Source: Candidatus Magnetominusculus xianensis (GTDB lineage: Bacteria; Nitrospirota; Thermodesulfovibrionia; Thermodesulfovibrionales; Magnetobacteriaceae). Taken from it: DNA of 50,074 nt. The notes under the pieces are model-generated. The model saw nothing but the letters and a program-made list of their open reading frames with translations. It was not told where the DNA came from and did not search any database. Below are positions 1 through 8,652 of this stretch, piece by piece; the stretch's first letter is position 1, and each line of letters begins with the position of its first letter. The stretch covers positions 1 through 50,074 of the forward strand of contig LNQR01000103.1 of assembly GCA_001541255.1 (NCBI GenBank), given 5' to 3'. A program made the position numbers and the translations under genes.

Positions 1-1
1 T

Positions 2-1363
2 ATGCTTCAAAAGAATCTTGGTACGCAGATAGAGGGTGTTTCCTCAAAGATAGACGCGTCGTTTACTGGTATGGACAAAAGAATGGCAGCTATTGTCGAG
101 TCAACCGCAAAGCTCGCTGGAGAGACTAATCTCGATATGCTAAAGCAGGTAATGGACGGCATTGACGGCATTTATAGACAGGCAGAGGAGGCCGCGGCAG
201 CCTCTGGCGCTATTAAGAATGATTTAGCTGCCATGAACGAGGCGATACAACGACTTGGTTCTGATGAGGAAAGGGCACAGGCTATCGATTCTATGACAAG
301 AAGGGTGGGTGATTCCCTGAAGGTGATGGAAAAGGATATTGCCGCTGCCACTGAGGGCTCAACAAATTTGATCGGCAGCAAGCTCGACGAAGTAGAGAAA
401 TCAGTGAGAGCTGCCATTGAAGCCAAGACACATAGTGAAAAATCGATAATGTCTGCTTTTAACGAAGATATGGCGTTGATAAAACAAGCTGTTCAGTTGA
501 GAGATAAAGAAGAAGGAGAAATGGTCAAAGGCGTATACTACTCGATGAAGAAATTGATAAGCGATTTCAACAAGGAAAGGGAAAACGCCATCGTCTTTAA
601 CAAGCAGTACCTGACAAGTATGAATGACTTGAGAACACACATCGAGGAGTACATAGGAAAGAACATCATGGACGCAAAAGAGCAAAACGCCACGCTCAAA
701 GGCGATGTTCAGAATGTAAGCAAGTCCATGCAGCAAAACGTGAAAGACCAGAACAAGATGCTTCTGGATATAATAATGGTCATAGAGAAGCAGCTTCCAT
801 TTTTCAGCGGCAAGGTGGATGAGGCCTTATCAGGCGTAGAGAACAAGATAGCAGGCTTTGAGCGTGCAACGCTGTCAAAGATAACTAATACCAGCACTGA
901 TATTATGAAATATATAGATGAGAATGTCGCCAATAGTGATACGGGGAGACATTATGGCCCGCTCATGGCAGAGCTTGGCGCAATAAAACAACTGACTAAT
1001 AACACGGTTAAAGACCAGAACGATGTGCTTCAGGGCGTGTTTTTGTCAGTGAAAAAGCTGCTGAACATCTCAGCAAAGGAAAGAGATACTAATCAAAAGG
1101 TTGCCAACGATTTGATAAGCGCCCTGGACACTCTCTACGCACACATCAGACGCTTAGAAGCTGAAAACGATGAACTTGACGTTGAGCTTCTGAGGCTTGC
1201 TGGTGACGATTATTTCAAAAACAAGTTTAAGCAGCTTGAAACCGAACTGCATAAGACACGCAGCCTTGCTGAAAAATATCAGGACGAAAAGAGAGAACTG
1301 GAACAGAAGTATCTGAAACTCCAGCACGAATGGGAAGAGACACGCCAAGCAGGCAGCGATTGA
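2..1363 (+). CDS. Long coiled-coil protein, probable partner of the dynamin-like GTPase
   Basis: I do not recognise a named family. The 453-residue product is almost entirely charged, heptad-like helix, with a strong coiled coil in the last 70 residues (rich in E, K, L and Q). It has no signal peptide, no membrane segment and no cysteine cluster, so it is probably cytoplasmic. The ATG is at base 2, so the frame may continue upstream and the true N-terminus may be missing. The stop at 1361-1363 is followed one base later by the ATG of the dynamin-like GTPase, so the two are almost certainly co-transcribed and translationally coupled. Inference: a scaffold, adaptor or regulator of the GTPase. 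It could instead belong to a longer operon that starts outside the window. Confidence 0.7.
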   Translation: MLQKNLGTQIEGVSSKIDASFTGMDKRMAAIVESTAKLAGETNLDMLKQVMDGIDGIYRQAEEAAAASGAIKNDLAAMNEAIQRLGSDEERAQAIDSMTRRVGDSLKVMEKDIAAATEGSTNLIGSKLDEVEKSVRAAIEAKTHSEKSIMSAFNEDMALIKQAVQLRDKEEGEMVKGVYYSMKKLISDFNKERENAIVFNKQYLTSMNDLRTHIEEYIGKNIMDAKEQNATLKGDVQNVSKSMQQNVKDQNKMLLDIIMVIEKQLPFFSGKVDEALSGVENKIAGFERATLSKITNTSTDIMKYIDENVANSDTGRHYGPLMAELGAIKQLTNNTVKDQNDVLQGVFLSVKKLLNISAKERDTNQKVANDLISALDTLYAHIRRLEAENDELDVELLRLAGDDYFKNKFKQLETELHKTRSLAEKYQDEKRELEQKYLKLQHEWEETRQAGSD

Positions 1364-1364
1364 T

Positions 1365-3938
1365 ATGACAGAAAGAGACGAGATACGAATACAGGAGTTT
1401 TTACACCGGCTCAAAGACGCAATGCTCAGGCTTGAGGACGTTGGGATGGAGCAGTTCGGCAGGAGGATAGAAAATCTAACCGCCAACCTGGGCATGTTTT
1501 CAAAGCACACGGTTAAAAGCGGCCTTGTCGGTATCACCAGTTCAGGGAAGTCGTCTCTGCTGAACGTCCTGCTTGGCACTGGGAAGAAGATACTAAAGGA
1601 GCAAAGCAAGGCCACTACGAACATGATTGTGTTTTGCTCGAAGTCGCCGGAACCGGAGCTGGAGTTAAACTTCGACAACGGCAGCCAGGTGAAAAAACGA
1701 GGTCAGGAGGTCTTGACCGAGTCCATATGGAAATATACGTCAGAGGATGAAAACCCTCAGAACAAGTTCAATGTAAAGTATATCAGGCTCTCCCTGCCTA
1801 GCTTCCTGCTGGATGAGGGCACGGAGATAGCGGACACCCCCGGTCTTGATGCCTTTGGCAATAAGGAACACGAAGACCTCACACTGCGTGAATTCCTGCC
1901 GCAGGCCGATATGATAATATATCTCTCTGCAATAACAAGCCCGATGAAAGAGGCCGACAAAAGGGTTCTGAACAAGATAATGGACGCTGACCAGCGCATC
2001 ATGTTTGTCCAGACGTGTAAGGCCGCAGTGGTAGAAAAGAGCCTGGGCGATGGCAGGAAGGTGGCGGTTACAGACCTTCTGACCAAATACAAGAGTGACC
2101 TTGAAAAATCCCTTGCACCGTTTACAAAACTGAAGGACGCCCCAATCGTACAGGTAGAGACCTCGCTGGCAATGAAATATATCAAGGACAGCAATGAAGT
2201 CAAGGCGTGGCAGGACTCCGGCATGGATGAGTTTGTCTTTGTTATCAGGAGCCTTGTAAAGCAGCTTCAGGGTGAGTATACACTAAAAAATTTAAAGAAG
2301 ACCGTTGATGAAACAAATGCCCTGAATAATCTTATTAAGAACACCATAGGCGAAGACGCCAATAAAGAAGCCAATATCGAGCAGCAAACAAAAGATTTGG
2401 CAGGCATCAGCGGATTTCTCCAGCGTATGATGCGCGATAAAGACGCCCTTGTTGCTAAGTGGAAGGGACATCTCAATCCCACAGAGCTGTATAATTACTA
2501 CAATCTGGAGCTGTCGAGGATTTTCGGGTACAGATACAACTTTAACCCGCTGCATGACAAGGAGTTTCTCTCAAGGATAGAGGAGATACGGGAGAAGACT
2601 CAAAACGTTAAAAGCGATTTTCTCAACGCCATTGACGCAGCCAAGGCAAGATATACGGAGTCCTTCAACGAGCTGGGGCTTGAGGTCAGGCGAGCAGACA
2701 TGCAGGCGACAAGTACGTCAAGTTTTTTCCTGCCCAATGTGCAGAAAAAACGCGTCTCTGATGCAACGGGCACTGGTGAAACCACATCCAAATTTGGATT
2801 CTTTAAGGACACTAAGAAAGAGACTGCCGCCGCCGAATTCATAGACAAGGATAAGTTCATTCGTGAACTTAAGATGTCACTCACAATGTTTTTTGAGCCT
2901 CTTAGCAGCCACCTTGACTGGTGGTCTAACACGATTAACTACTCTTTCATGGAGCCGCTGCAAAAGAAAATCACCTCGCTCAATGACGACATCGCAAGAA
3001 TAAAACGCGGCGTATCTGTTGACGAGGCGCAGTACAACGCGCTGGTCACGGTAAGTAACGAGCTTGATGATATCCTCAGTGAAGTCTCATATCTGGTAAA
3101 CGTTGACCCATCACAGAGAAAGACAGTGCGTTTTAATAGATACACAAGCAAGGTACTTTCAGACAGGGGCACGGGCGACACCAGAAACCTGTTCCTGCAG
3201 CTTGGAAGCCGCCTCTTTGAAGGCCTGTTTCACACATATTATCTCGAGTGCCTCGGCGGTATCCCCAAACCCAGGACAATAGCCCTGATAGGCCAGGACT
3301 TTGATACACAGATTGATTTTTTACGCCGTTTGCTGAGACTTAGCGGTGAGCAGGTCTCGATGCTTAACAAGATGGAACGACCGTTTTCAATTAATTTACA
3401 AAACGCAGAAGGCGCCCTGAGAAATGTAGAATTTGCGGGGGAGTTCGGAGGGCTGCTGTCTTTTTATATCCTCGGCAACGATTCGCCTTCGATGGAGCTT
3501 GTGAAATCCGCCGGAATATTTGACAAGGCAGATATTATACAGGTGATGATAGAGGACATGCACAGGGTAGCGTCGGCGCTGACAGACCTTGTGGAGAGGA
3601 ACTTATTTTTTGATATGCTGCTTGCCCACAAAGGTAAACTCCTGCTGGCAAATCCATCGGCGTCATATTTCCAAAAAGACAGACTGCACATACTGGTCAC
3701 CGAGGCGGTTGCCGAAATAGACAAGATATTTCAGCCTGAGCAGGTCAAGTGGTTTATATATGAGAATTTCGAGATAAGATACAACTATTTCAATCTGCTG
3801 TCAAACCGTATCAGAGCTGAGGGCATAAAGCCGGAGGACTGTCTGAAGGAATGGAAGGCAGCCGGAGTGCCGCTTGACGAACCATTCAACGAAAACACGC
3901 TGCTTGAGCAGTTTGAGGAACTCCTGCAAAACGCCTGA
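1365..3938 (+). CDS. Dynamin-like GTPase (Dynamin_N / bacterial dynamin-like protein)
   Basis: An 857-residue large GTPase. The G1 P-loop GITSSGKS lies at residues 56-63, a G2-type threonine follows in SKATTN near 81-86, and the G3 motif DTPG is at 157-160. The usual NKxD/TKxD G4 is not clear: VQTCKAA near 215-221 is the best candidate and lacks the aspartate. The remaining 600 residues are mostly helical, as in dynamin stalk regions, and I see no obvious transmembrane paddle. Bacterial dynamin-like proteins remodel membranes or act in cytokinesis, vesicle handling or phage defence; which one applies here cannot be told from sequence. Its upstream partner is a coiled-coil protein one base away. 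No bacterial DLP tandem (DynA/DynB style) is present in the window. Confidence 0.85.
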   Translation: MTERDEIRIQEFLHRLKDAMLRLEDVGMEQFGRRIENLTANLGMFSKHTVKSGLVGITSSGKSSLLNVLLGTGKKILKEQSKATTNMIVFCSKSPEPELELNFDNGSQVKKRGQEVLTESIWKYTSEDENPQNKFNVKYIRLSLPSFLLDEGTEIADTPGLDAFGNKEHEDLTLREFLPQADMIIYLSAITSPMKEADKRVLNKIMDADQRIMFVQTCKAAVVEKSLGDGRKVAVTDLLTKYKSDLEKSLAPFTKLKDAPIVQVETSLAMKYIKDSNEVKAWQDSGMDEFVFVIRSLVKQLQGEYTLKNLKKTVDETNALNNLIKNTIGEDANKEANIEQQTKDLAGISGFLQRMMRDKDALVAKWKGHLNPTELYNYYNLELSRIFGYRYNFNPLHDKEFLSRIEEIREKTQNVKSDFLNAIDAAKARYTESFNELGLEVRRADMQATSTSSFFLPNVQKKRVSDATGTGETTSKFGFFKDTKKETAAAEFIDKDKFIRELKMSLTMFFEPLSSHLDWWSNTINYSFMEPLQKKITSLNDDIARIKRGVSVDEAQYNALVTVSNELDDILSEVSYLVNVDPSQRKTVRFNRYTSKVLSDRGTGDTRNLFLQLGSRLFEGLFHTYYLECLGGIPKPRTIALIGQDFDTQIDFLRRLLRLSGEQVSMLNKMERPFSINLQNAEGALRNVEFAGEFGGLLSFYILGNDSPSMELVKSAGIFDKADIIQVMIEDMHRVASALTDLVERNLFFDMLLAHKGKLLLANPSASYFQKDRLHILVTEAVAEIDKIFQPEQVKWFIYENFEIRYNYFNLLSNRIRAEGIKPEDCLKEWKAAGVPLDEPFNENTLLEQFEELLQNA

Positions 3939-4055
3939 AACGGCTTAAAATGGGCATGAAGTAACCGCTGCATTATCACTAACATATTTTGTCCCTCTGG
4001 CATATCTATTTGCCAAAATATGACACCAGTTAATCTATATTCTGCCGCAGATTCA

Positions 4056-4071
4056 TGGCATGGTATTTGCA
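4056..4071 (+). promoter_or_regulatory. Sigma-54 (RpoN) type promoter candidate
   Basis: The sequence TGGCATGGTATTTGCA fits the -24/-12 consensus TGGCAC-N5-TTGCA with one mismatch. The invariant GG (4057-4058) and GC (4069-4070) are exactly 10 bases apart. Transcription would start near 4082 and reach the zinc-ribbon gene at 4291, giving a leader of about 210 bases. No enhancer site was identified. Confidence 0.55.
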
Positions 4072-4185
4072 AACTAATGATTTAATGCCAATATGCCGAT
4101 TATATACTATAGAGACACATATGGGGATATGCTAATGAAAATCAGCGATATTAGAGAAAAGACTTTGGCAAGTATCAACAGGCTA

Positions 4186-4201
4186 TGTCAATTTATTGAC
4201 A
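4186..4201. repeat. Perfect 7-bp palindrome in the leader of the zinc-ribbon gene
   Basis: TGTCAAT and ATTGACA are separated by two bases, a perfect inverted repeat. A partial copy (GTCAATGACA) follows at once. It could be an operator or a weak RNA hairpin; nothing in the sequence names a cognate regulator. Confidence 0.4.
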
Positions 4202-4290
4202 AGTCAATGACATTTTTGGACAGTTGGATATTATTAACACCTCAGGCAATAAACAGCTTGACTAAGGCAAAACCACAAAGGAGAAACGGT

Positions 4291-4452
4291 ATGAAAAGAT
4301 GTGAATCATGCAATGCAAACCTGGTTTTGAAGGTTCAGTACGAAAGTGGAAACATGTTCACATGTCCAAGCTGTGAATCAATATTTTTCTTCCCAGTTTA
4401 TGAAGACCGCTACAGCAGGCAGTTCACAGATGCCTTTGCCGAGGTTAAATAA
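4291..4452 (+). CDS. Small zinc-ribbon protein (53 aa)
   Basis: The frame is open from 4093, but the only good ribosome binding site (AAAGGAG, 4277-4283) sits seven bases before the ATG at 4291, so I place the start there. The 53-residue product has two CxxC knuckles, CESC at residues 4-7 and CPSC at 25-28, a standard zinc ribbon or zinc-finger domain. An aromatic stretch (IFFFPVY) follows. It stands alone between the dynamin pair and a convergent HD-GYP gene, behind a sigma-54-like promoter. Its function is unknown. Zinc ribbons of this size often act as small regulators or as binding modules of larger assemblies, but nothing here shows which. Confidence 0.7.
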   Translation: MKRCESCNANLVLKVQYESGNMFTCPSCESIFFFPVYEDRYSRQFTDAFAEVK

Positions 4453-4524
4453 GTCCACATCAGGCCTATAGCCTGTGGACACAGACTATAGGCCACAGTG
4501 TACTAGTTATTTGTACTAGTTATT
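4453..4524. terminator. Nested inverted repeats and a 13-bp tandem repeat between convergent genes
   Basis: Directly after the zinc-ribbon stop, GTCCACA (4453-4459) pairs with TGTGGAC (4474-4480). In competition, GGCCTATAG (4463-4471) pairs perfectly with CTATAGGCC (4486-4494). The unit TGTACTAGTTATT then occurs twice in tandem (4499-4511 and 4512-4524). The segment lies between convergent genes and probably acts as a two-way terminator. There is no classical U-tract on the plus strand, so this rests on position and stem quality. Confidence 0.4.
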
Positions 4525-4540
4525 TCATAGGGCTGCAGAT

Positions 4541-5530
4541 TTACTTACTAAACAGCAGCACAAAACTCTTAAAAATATCCTCTTGAAAGTGTTCCAGCAT
4601 TTGTTCTTTCATAAGCCTGAGGGCTTCAAATGGCGTAAGGGCCTGCTTGTATGAACGCTCGGCGGTTAATGCATCATATATGTCCGAAATGCAGCCAATC
4701 TTGCCGTATGGGTGGATTTCATCTTTTTTTAGTCTGCGTGGATAACCTGTTCCGTCCTCTCTCTCATGGTGCTGCATTACAATTATCCTGCACTCTTCGC
4801 TTAACTGGTTGGCCTTGTCCAGTATCTTGTACCCCTGGTATGGATGTGTGCGCATTTTAAACATTTCATCATCATTAAGGCGGCCAGGCTTGTTGATTAT
4901 ATCTGTTGAGACCTTTGTCTTTCCCATGTCATGAAGAAAAAATCCGGCCCCAAGTTCGTGCATGTCATGTGCGTCGGAATTCCTGAATATCTCCTTAGAT
5001 ACCATAATAGAGAGAATCCCCACGTTTACAGAGTGCGTATATGTATAGAAGTCATGAGACGTTAAGTTAAGCAGATAGCCGGAGGTCTCAGGTTCCCTTA
5101 GAATCATATCGACAAGGCGGGTTATGCCCTCTTTCGATACCTTGATATTCTCCGCCGTCGGGCTTTCAAGCAGTCTGCCCATCATCTGAAGTGATGATTT
5201 GTATACCTGTTGTGCCCTTTCCTCTTTAGACATCTTTGTATCTTCTATCGCCTCTTTGAGGTCATCTGTCAGGTATTTCTCAGGATTCCAGCTCGCAGGA
5301 GGGTTTATGTCTTTATCGGAGTGGCTCATGGATTCGACAGTTTCTATTGATAATACAGACTTGTCAGTGTCCATGATAATGTTATCGATGCCGTGAGCGA
5401 TTATCTTGTCAATTTGGCTTGAGCTTGTTAGTATGAACTCATTTTTCAAAAAGGGATGCCTGAGCCAGCTCTCTGGAATTCTTACATACATCCCGACTTT
5501 TAGTTCTTGTGCGGTCAGAGTTCTTATCAT
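4541..5530 (-). CDS. HD-GYP domain c-di-GMP phosphodiesterase with N-terminal DUF3391-like domain
   Basis: From the ATG at 5530 the protein has 329 residues. An upstream in-frame start at 5581 would translate through a GC-rich hairpin and give an unlikely Arg-rich leader, so I reject it. The N-terminal ~100 residues (starting LTAQELKVGMYV) resemble the DUF3391 domain often joined to HD-GYP proteins. The HD-GYP domain follows, with the metal-binding HDMGK motif, the HH pair and GTGYP of the HHEREDGTGYP loop, and the later SDIYDALTAERSYK segment. All ligands expected for phosphodiesterase activity appear present. No membrane segment is seen. The chemoreceptor gene upstream on the same strand is 66 bp away, separated by a hairpin. 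Likely role: hydrolysis of c-di-GMP in the cytoplasm. Confidence 0.88.
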   Translation of the reverse strand: MIRTLTAQELKVGMYVRIPESWLRHPFLKNEFILTSSSQIDKIIAHGIDNIIMDTDKSVLSIETVESMSHSDKDINPPASWNPEKYLTDDLKEAIEDTKMSKEERAQQVYKSSLQMMGRLLESPTAENIKVSKEGITRLVDMILREPETSGYLLNLTSHDFYTYTHSVNVGILSIMVSKEIFRNSDAHDMHELGAGFFLHDMGKTKVSTDIINKPGRLNDDEMFKMRTHPYQGYKILDKANQLSEECRIIVMQHHEREDGTGYPRRLKKDEIHPYGKIGCISDIYDALTAERSYKQALTPFEALRLMKEQMLEHFQEDIFKSFVLLFSK

Positions 5531-5546
5531 ATCACTTATCCCAACA

Positions 5547-5578
5547 GGGGTGTGACGCACTCGCGCGCGCCACACCCC
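5547..5578 (-). terminator. GC-rich hairpin after the chemoreceptor gene
   Basis: GGGGTGTG (5547-5554) pairs with CACACCCC (5571-5578) around a GC-rich loop (CGCGCGC). It lies 18 bases downstream of the chemoreceptor stop on the minus strand and just upstream of the HD-GYP ATG. It probably attenuates or terminates transcription between the two genes. No T-run follows, so factor-independent termination is uncertain. Confidence 0.4.
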
Positions 5579-5596
5579 CAATATTCTTGGCTTAAT

Positions 5597-7273
5597 TTAT
5601 GACAGTCTAAGCGGCTTTTTACCGCTTCCTGAGTAGCCTATTGCTCCGGTGACTTTGAACTGCCCGACTATTTGCTGTAACCCCGATGAAAGGTCTGAAA
5701 GCTCTGACGCCGAGCGTGCTATGTGCTCTGAACTTGACGAGGTCTCCTGTGAGACGTTTGCAATGGATTCTATGTCGGTAGTAATTGTCTCTGACACTGT
5801 GGACATCTCCTCTGTTGCTGAGGCAATCTGTTCTACCATCACCTGAAGCGATGAGATGCTTGCCACTATCTTATGGAGCGATTCACCGGCGCTGCTAACG
5901 TTTTCTACCCCGGCCTCGACCATTCTTGTTGCGCCGTCCATTGAAGAGACTGCCATTTCTGTCTCATCCTGAATTGAAATAATCATTGTGCTGATTTCTG
6001 ATGTCGCCTTGGCTGTTCTCTCGGCCAGCTTTCTTACCTCGTCGGCAACAACCGCAAAGCCGCGTCCCTGCTCTCCTGCCCTTGCCGCCTCTATTGCAGC
6101 GTTTAATGCCAGCAGGTTGGTCTGGTCGGCTATGTCCTTGATTACCTTTACGATGTCTCCGATTTGCTTTGAGCGCTCACCTAATGATGATATCAGGCCT
6201 GCTGATTCGCCTACTGTTTGCGCTATGCCTTTGACCTCGTTTATGGATTTATTTACTATGGATTCGCCCTCTTTTGCCTCTTTTGCCGTCTCTATGGCCG
6301 ATGTTGCTATGCTTGAGGCATTTCTTGCTATATCGACAACCGTCTGTGACATCTCAGTTGCGCTGGTGGCAATTTGTGAGGACTTGCTTGACTGCTCATT
6401 CACCCCAAGGGACATCTGCTCAGAGCTGTTTTTCAACCCGTCGCTTGACGCTGCTACCATATCGGCAGACTGCTTTATCTTCTCTATCATTTCATTCAAA
6501 TTAGAGGCCATCTCTGCCATTGCATTAAGCAGCTGCCCGGCCTCATCTGCGTTGCCCGGCTTTATATCCACAGTAAGATCACCAGAGGCAATCTTCTGCA
6601 TTGCCCCAACACCTTCACTTAACGGTCCGGTTATGCTCTTGATTATTGTTATAGCCGCCACTAACAAAATTACCACGCCGACAACGATAAGCGATAACAA
6701 CAGTAGCTTTGTAGACGAGACATTCTTCTCTGATTTGTCATATTCGTTTTTCGCGTCAGTCAACTGAAGGTGGATTAAGTCATCGAGGTCCTTTTCCACC
6801 GCCGCTGAAAGCTGCCCGAATTTACTGTCATAGACAGCCCTTGCACCGTCATAATTGCCGCTTTTTACTGCGTTTATAACCGGCATTAACCCTTCGTTCA
6901 GATAGGCAGACCTGTCTTGCTGCAGCTTATCGACAATCCTTTTCTCCTCGTCGGTCAACTTAGTAGATGTATATGCCCTCCACTGCTCGTCTATTGCTGC
7001 AATCCCCTTTTCTATCATGGGGATTCTCTTGTCCATCTCCTCTTTGGTTGGAACCAGCAGCATCTGTAGAAGATTTGCCCTGTTGAGTTCAAAAGTCTTG
7101 TAAATAACACCTATTTCCCCCATCGCAAGAGTTCCATGCTCGTAACCGTATTTGAGCAAGGCGTGTGTGCTTAATGTGCCATTTAGTCCGAACAGACCTA
7201 CCACTATTAGTAATATACAACTAAATCCTGATAGGATATAGAGTCTTGCGCCAATCTTTATGTTGCTTAACAT
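5597..7273 (-). CDS. Methyl-accepting chemotaxis protein
   Basis: A 558-residue transmembrane chemoreceptor. TM1 covers about residues 10-30. A four-helix-bundle (4HB_MCP-type) periplasmic domain follows, then TM2 ([19 protein letters not shown], about 190-210), a HAMP domain, and a cytoplasmic signalling hairpin. The hairpin tip, which contacts CheA and CheW, reads [20 protein letters not shown] and continues through [15 protein letters not shown], the most conserved stretch of the family. The small helical ligand domain suggests binding of a small molecule or metal, but the ligand cannot be deduced. No C-terminal CheR-tethering pentapeptide is present; the end is KKPLRLS. GGAGG precedes the ATG. 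No che genes are in the window. Confidence 0.95.
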   Translation of the reverse strand: MLSNIKIGARLYILSGFSCILLIVVGLFGLNGTLSTHALLKYGYEHGTLAMGEIGVIYKTFELNRANLLQMLLVPTKEEMDKRIPMIEKGIAAIDEQWRAYTSTKLTDEEKRIVDKLQQDRSAYLNEGLMPVINAVKSGNYDGARAVYDSKFGQLSAAVEKDLDDLIHLQLTDAKNEYDKSEKNVSSTKLLLLSLIVVGVVILLVAAITIIKSITGPLSEGVGAMQKIASGDLTVDIKPGNADEAGQLLNAMAEMASNLNEMIEKIKQSADMVAASSDGLKNSSEQMSLGVNEQSSKSSQIATSATEMSQTVVDIARNASSIATSAIETAKEAKEGESIVNKSINEVKGIAQTVGESAGLISSLGERSKQIGDIVKVIKDIADQTNLLALNAAIEAARAGEQGRGFAVVADEVRKLAERTAKATSEISTMIISIQDETEMAVSSMDGATRMVEAGVENVSSAGESLHKIVASISSLQVMVEQIASATEEMSTVSETITTDIESIANVSQETSSSSEHIARSASELSDLSSGLQQIVGQFKVTGAIGYSGSGKKPLRLS

Positions 7274-7334
7274 TTAACCTCCGTATATTTTGGACATATA
7301 TTTTTGGGAATTAGCAATTTTGAAAAAAGCATTT

Positions 7335-7532
7335 TTACCTCAGACTTGACCCCTTGCTCGATTTATAGCCGGGTGACTTGCTTTTCTTCGAGCTAGACTT
7401 ACCAGAGCGGTAATGCCCCTTTACATATGTGCCTTTCTTTGTGTAGTAACCGCTCACATATCCGGCAAATGCCGTCGAAACCGAAGATAATAAAAACACT
7501 GCCATCACGATTATTGAAGCTGCTCTTTTCAC
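7335..7532 (-). CDS. Small secreted Lys/Ser/Tyr-rich protein (65 aa)
   Basis: The start is GTG at 7532, with GGGAGG a suitable distance upstream. Residues 1-23 form a clear signal peptide ending AFA, so the mature product is about 42 residues. The mature part begins GYVSGYYTKKGTYVKGHYR and then becomes a basic Ser/Lys/Gly tail. This YVKGHYR style occurs in small secreted proteins of many environmental bacteria, whose function is unknown. The strong positive charge suggests binding to acidic surfaces such as LPS, nucleic acid or exopolysaccharide; that is inference. It lies 62 bp upstream of the chemoreceptor on the same strand and might share its transcript. Confidence 0.7.
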   Translation of the reverse strand: MKRAASIIVMAVFLLSSVSTAFAGYVSGYYTKKGTYVKGHYRSGKSSSKKSKSPGYKSSKGSSLR

Positions 7533-7671
7533 CCGATGCCTCCCTGCCTGCGTTTTATATTACGTTTACCAATAAACGCTCCATACATATTAACATATAT
7601 ATCGTAATTCTCAAAGTAAAACTTTAGAAAATATTAGTAATAAATATGTGCGTGTTCATTATTTTAGCATT

Positions 7672-8652
7672 TTACCACCTGATTACCGCCGATGCCCACG
7701 TAAGTCCACCACCGAATGCCTCCAGAATTATCGTGTCATTTTCTTTTATCCTGCCAGAAGTTGCAGCCTCATCCAGCGCAATCGGTATGGAGGCGGCTGA
7801 GGTGTTGCCACATTTGTCGAGGTTTACCATCACCTTGTCCATGCCGATGCCAAGTCTTGTGGCAGTGGCAGAGATTATCCTCAAGTTTGCCTGATGCGGC
7901 ACGAGGAGGGCTATGTCGGAAGACTTAAGGCCATTTTTTTCCAGTGCGTCAATGACTAATTTTTCAAGCGTCCTTACTGCTACTTTAAACGTCTCATTGC
8001 CTTTCATTTTTATATAGTGCAGGCGGTTTGCCGCTGCCTCCTCTGACGGGGGATACTTAGAGCCTCCGCCGGGGAGATTCAACAGCTCCCAGTATGAACC
8101 GTCTGAATGTATGTCTACAGACAGGATGCCGGATTGACCGTCTGCTGCCTCAAGTATTACAGCGCCAGCGCCATCGCCAAAAAGGACACAGGTGTTCCTG
8201 TCTTCCCAGTCCGTAAATCTAGACAGGGCCTCAGCGCCCACTAACAGTATCCTCTTGTACATCCCGCTCTTTATATAGGCATTCGCGGTGGAAAGGCCGA
8301 ATAAAAACCCCGAACAGGCCGCGTTTATGTCAAAAGCCGCCGCTTGAGTGGCATTGAGCCGGTTCTGCAAAAAACATGCAGTAGCAGGTATCGGCATATC
8401 CCCCGTTATCGTAGCCACGATTATTATATCAAGTGAAGAGGCTGAAATCCCAGCGCGCGAAAGGGCAAGCACAGCGGCCTCATACGCCAAATCTGATGTG
8501 TTTTCACCCTCGGCTGCAATCCTCCGCTCACGTATTCCCGTCCTTTCCATAATCCATTTGTCAGACGTATCAACCATTTGCTCCAACTCACCGTTGGTCA
8601 GCCTTCTTGACGGTACATATGAGCCGGTTGAGATAATTTTAGCCTTCAGCAA
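7672..8652 (-). CDS. fabH: 3-oxoacyl-ACP synthase III (FabH)
   Basis: A 326-residue KAS III that condenses acetyl-CoA with malonyl-ACP to start fatty acid synthesis. The catalytic triad is complete: Cys113 (in NAACSG), His253 (in VPHQANLRI) and Asn283 (in CGNTSAASIP). The N-terminal signature SDKWIMERTGIRERR is typical of the family. The gene overlaps the end of plsX by 14 bases and is the last gene of the yceD-rpmF-plsX-fabH operon, an arrangement conserved in many bacteria. Transcription probably depends on the promoter at 10497-10526. Confidence 0.97.
   Translation of the reverse strand: MLKAKIISTGSYVPSRRLTNGELEQMVDTSDKWIMERTGIRERRIAAEGENTSDLAYEAAVLALSRAGISASSLDIIIVATITGDMPIPATACFLQNRLNATQAAAFDINAACSGFLFGLSTANAYIKSGMYKRILLVGAEALSRFTDWEDRNTCVLFGDGAGAVILEAADGQSGILSVDIHSDGSYWELLNLPGGGSKYPPSEEAAANRLHYIKMKGNETFKVAVRTLEKLVIDALEKNGLKSSDIALLVPHQANLRIISATATRLGIGMDKVMVNLDKCGNTSAASIPIALDEAATSGRIKENDTIILEAFGGGLTWASAVIRW

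Noticed and set aside
4093..4290. N-terminal extension of the zinc-ribbon ORF from 4093
   Set aside because: The strong ribosome site AAAGGAG is placed for the ATG at 4291, and the extension does not look like a conserved domain.
5531..5581. Upstream start for the HD-GYP protein
   Set aside because: It would be translated through a GC-rich hairpin and gives an Arg-rich leader; the ATG at 5530 begins the conserved domain.
5988..6767. 259-residue open frame opposite the chemoreceptor
   Set aside because: It is a shadow of the regular helical codon pattern of the chemoreceptor and has no ribosome site.
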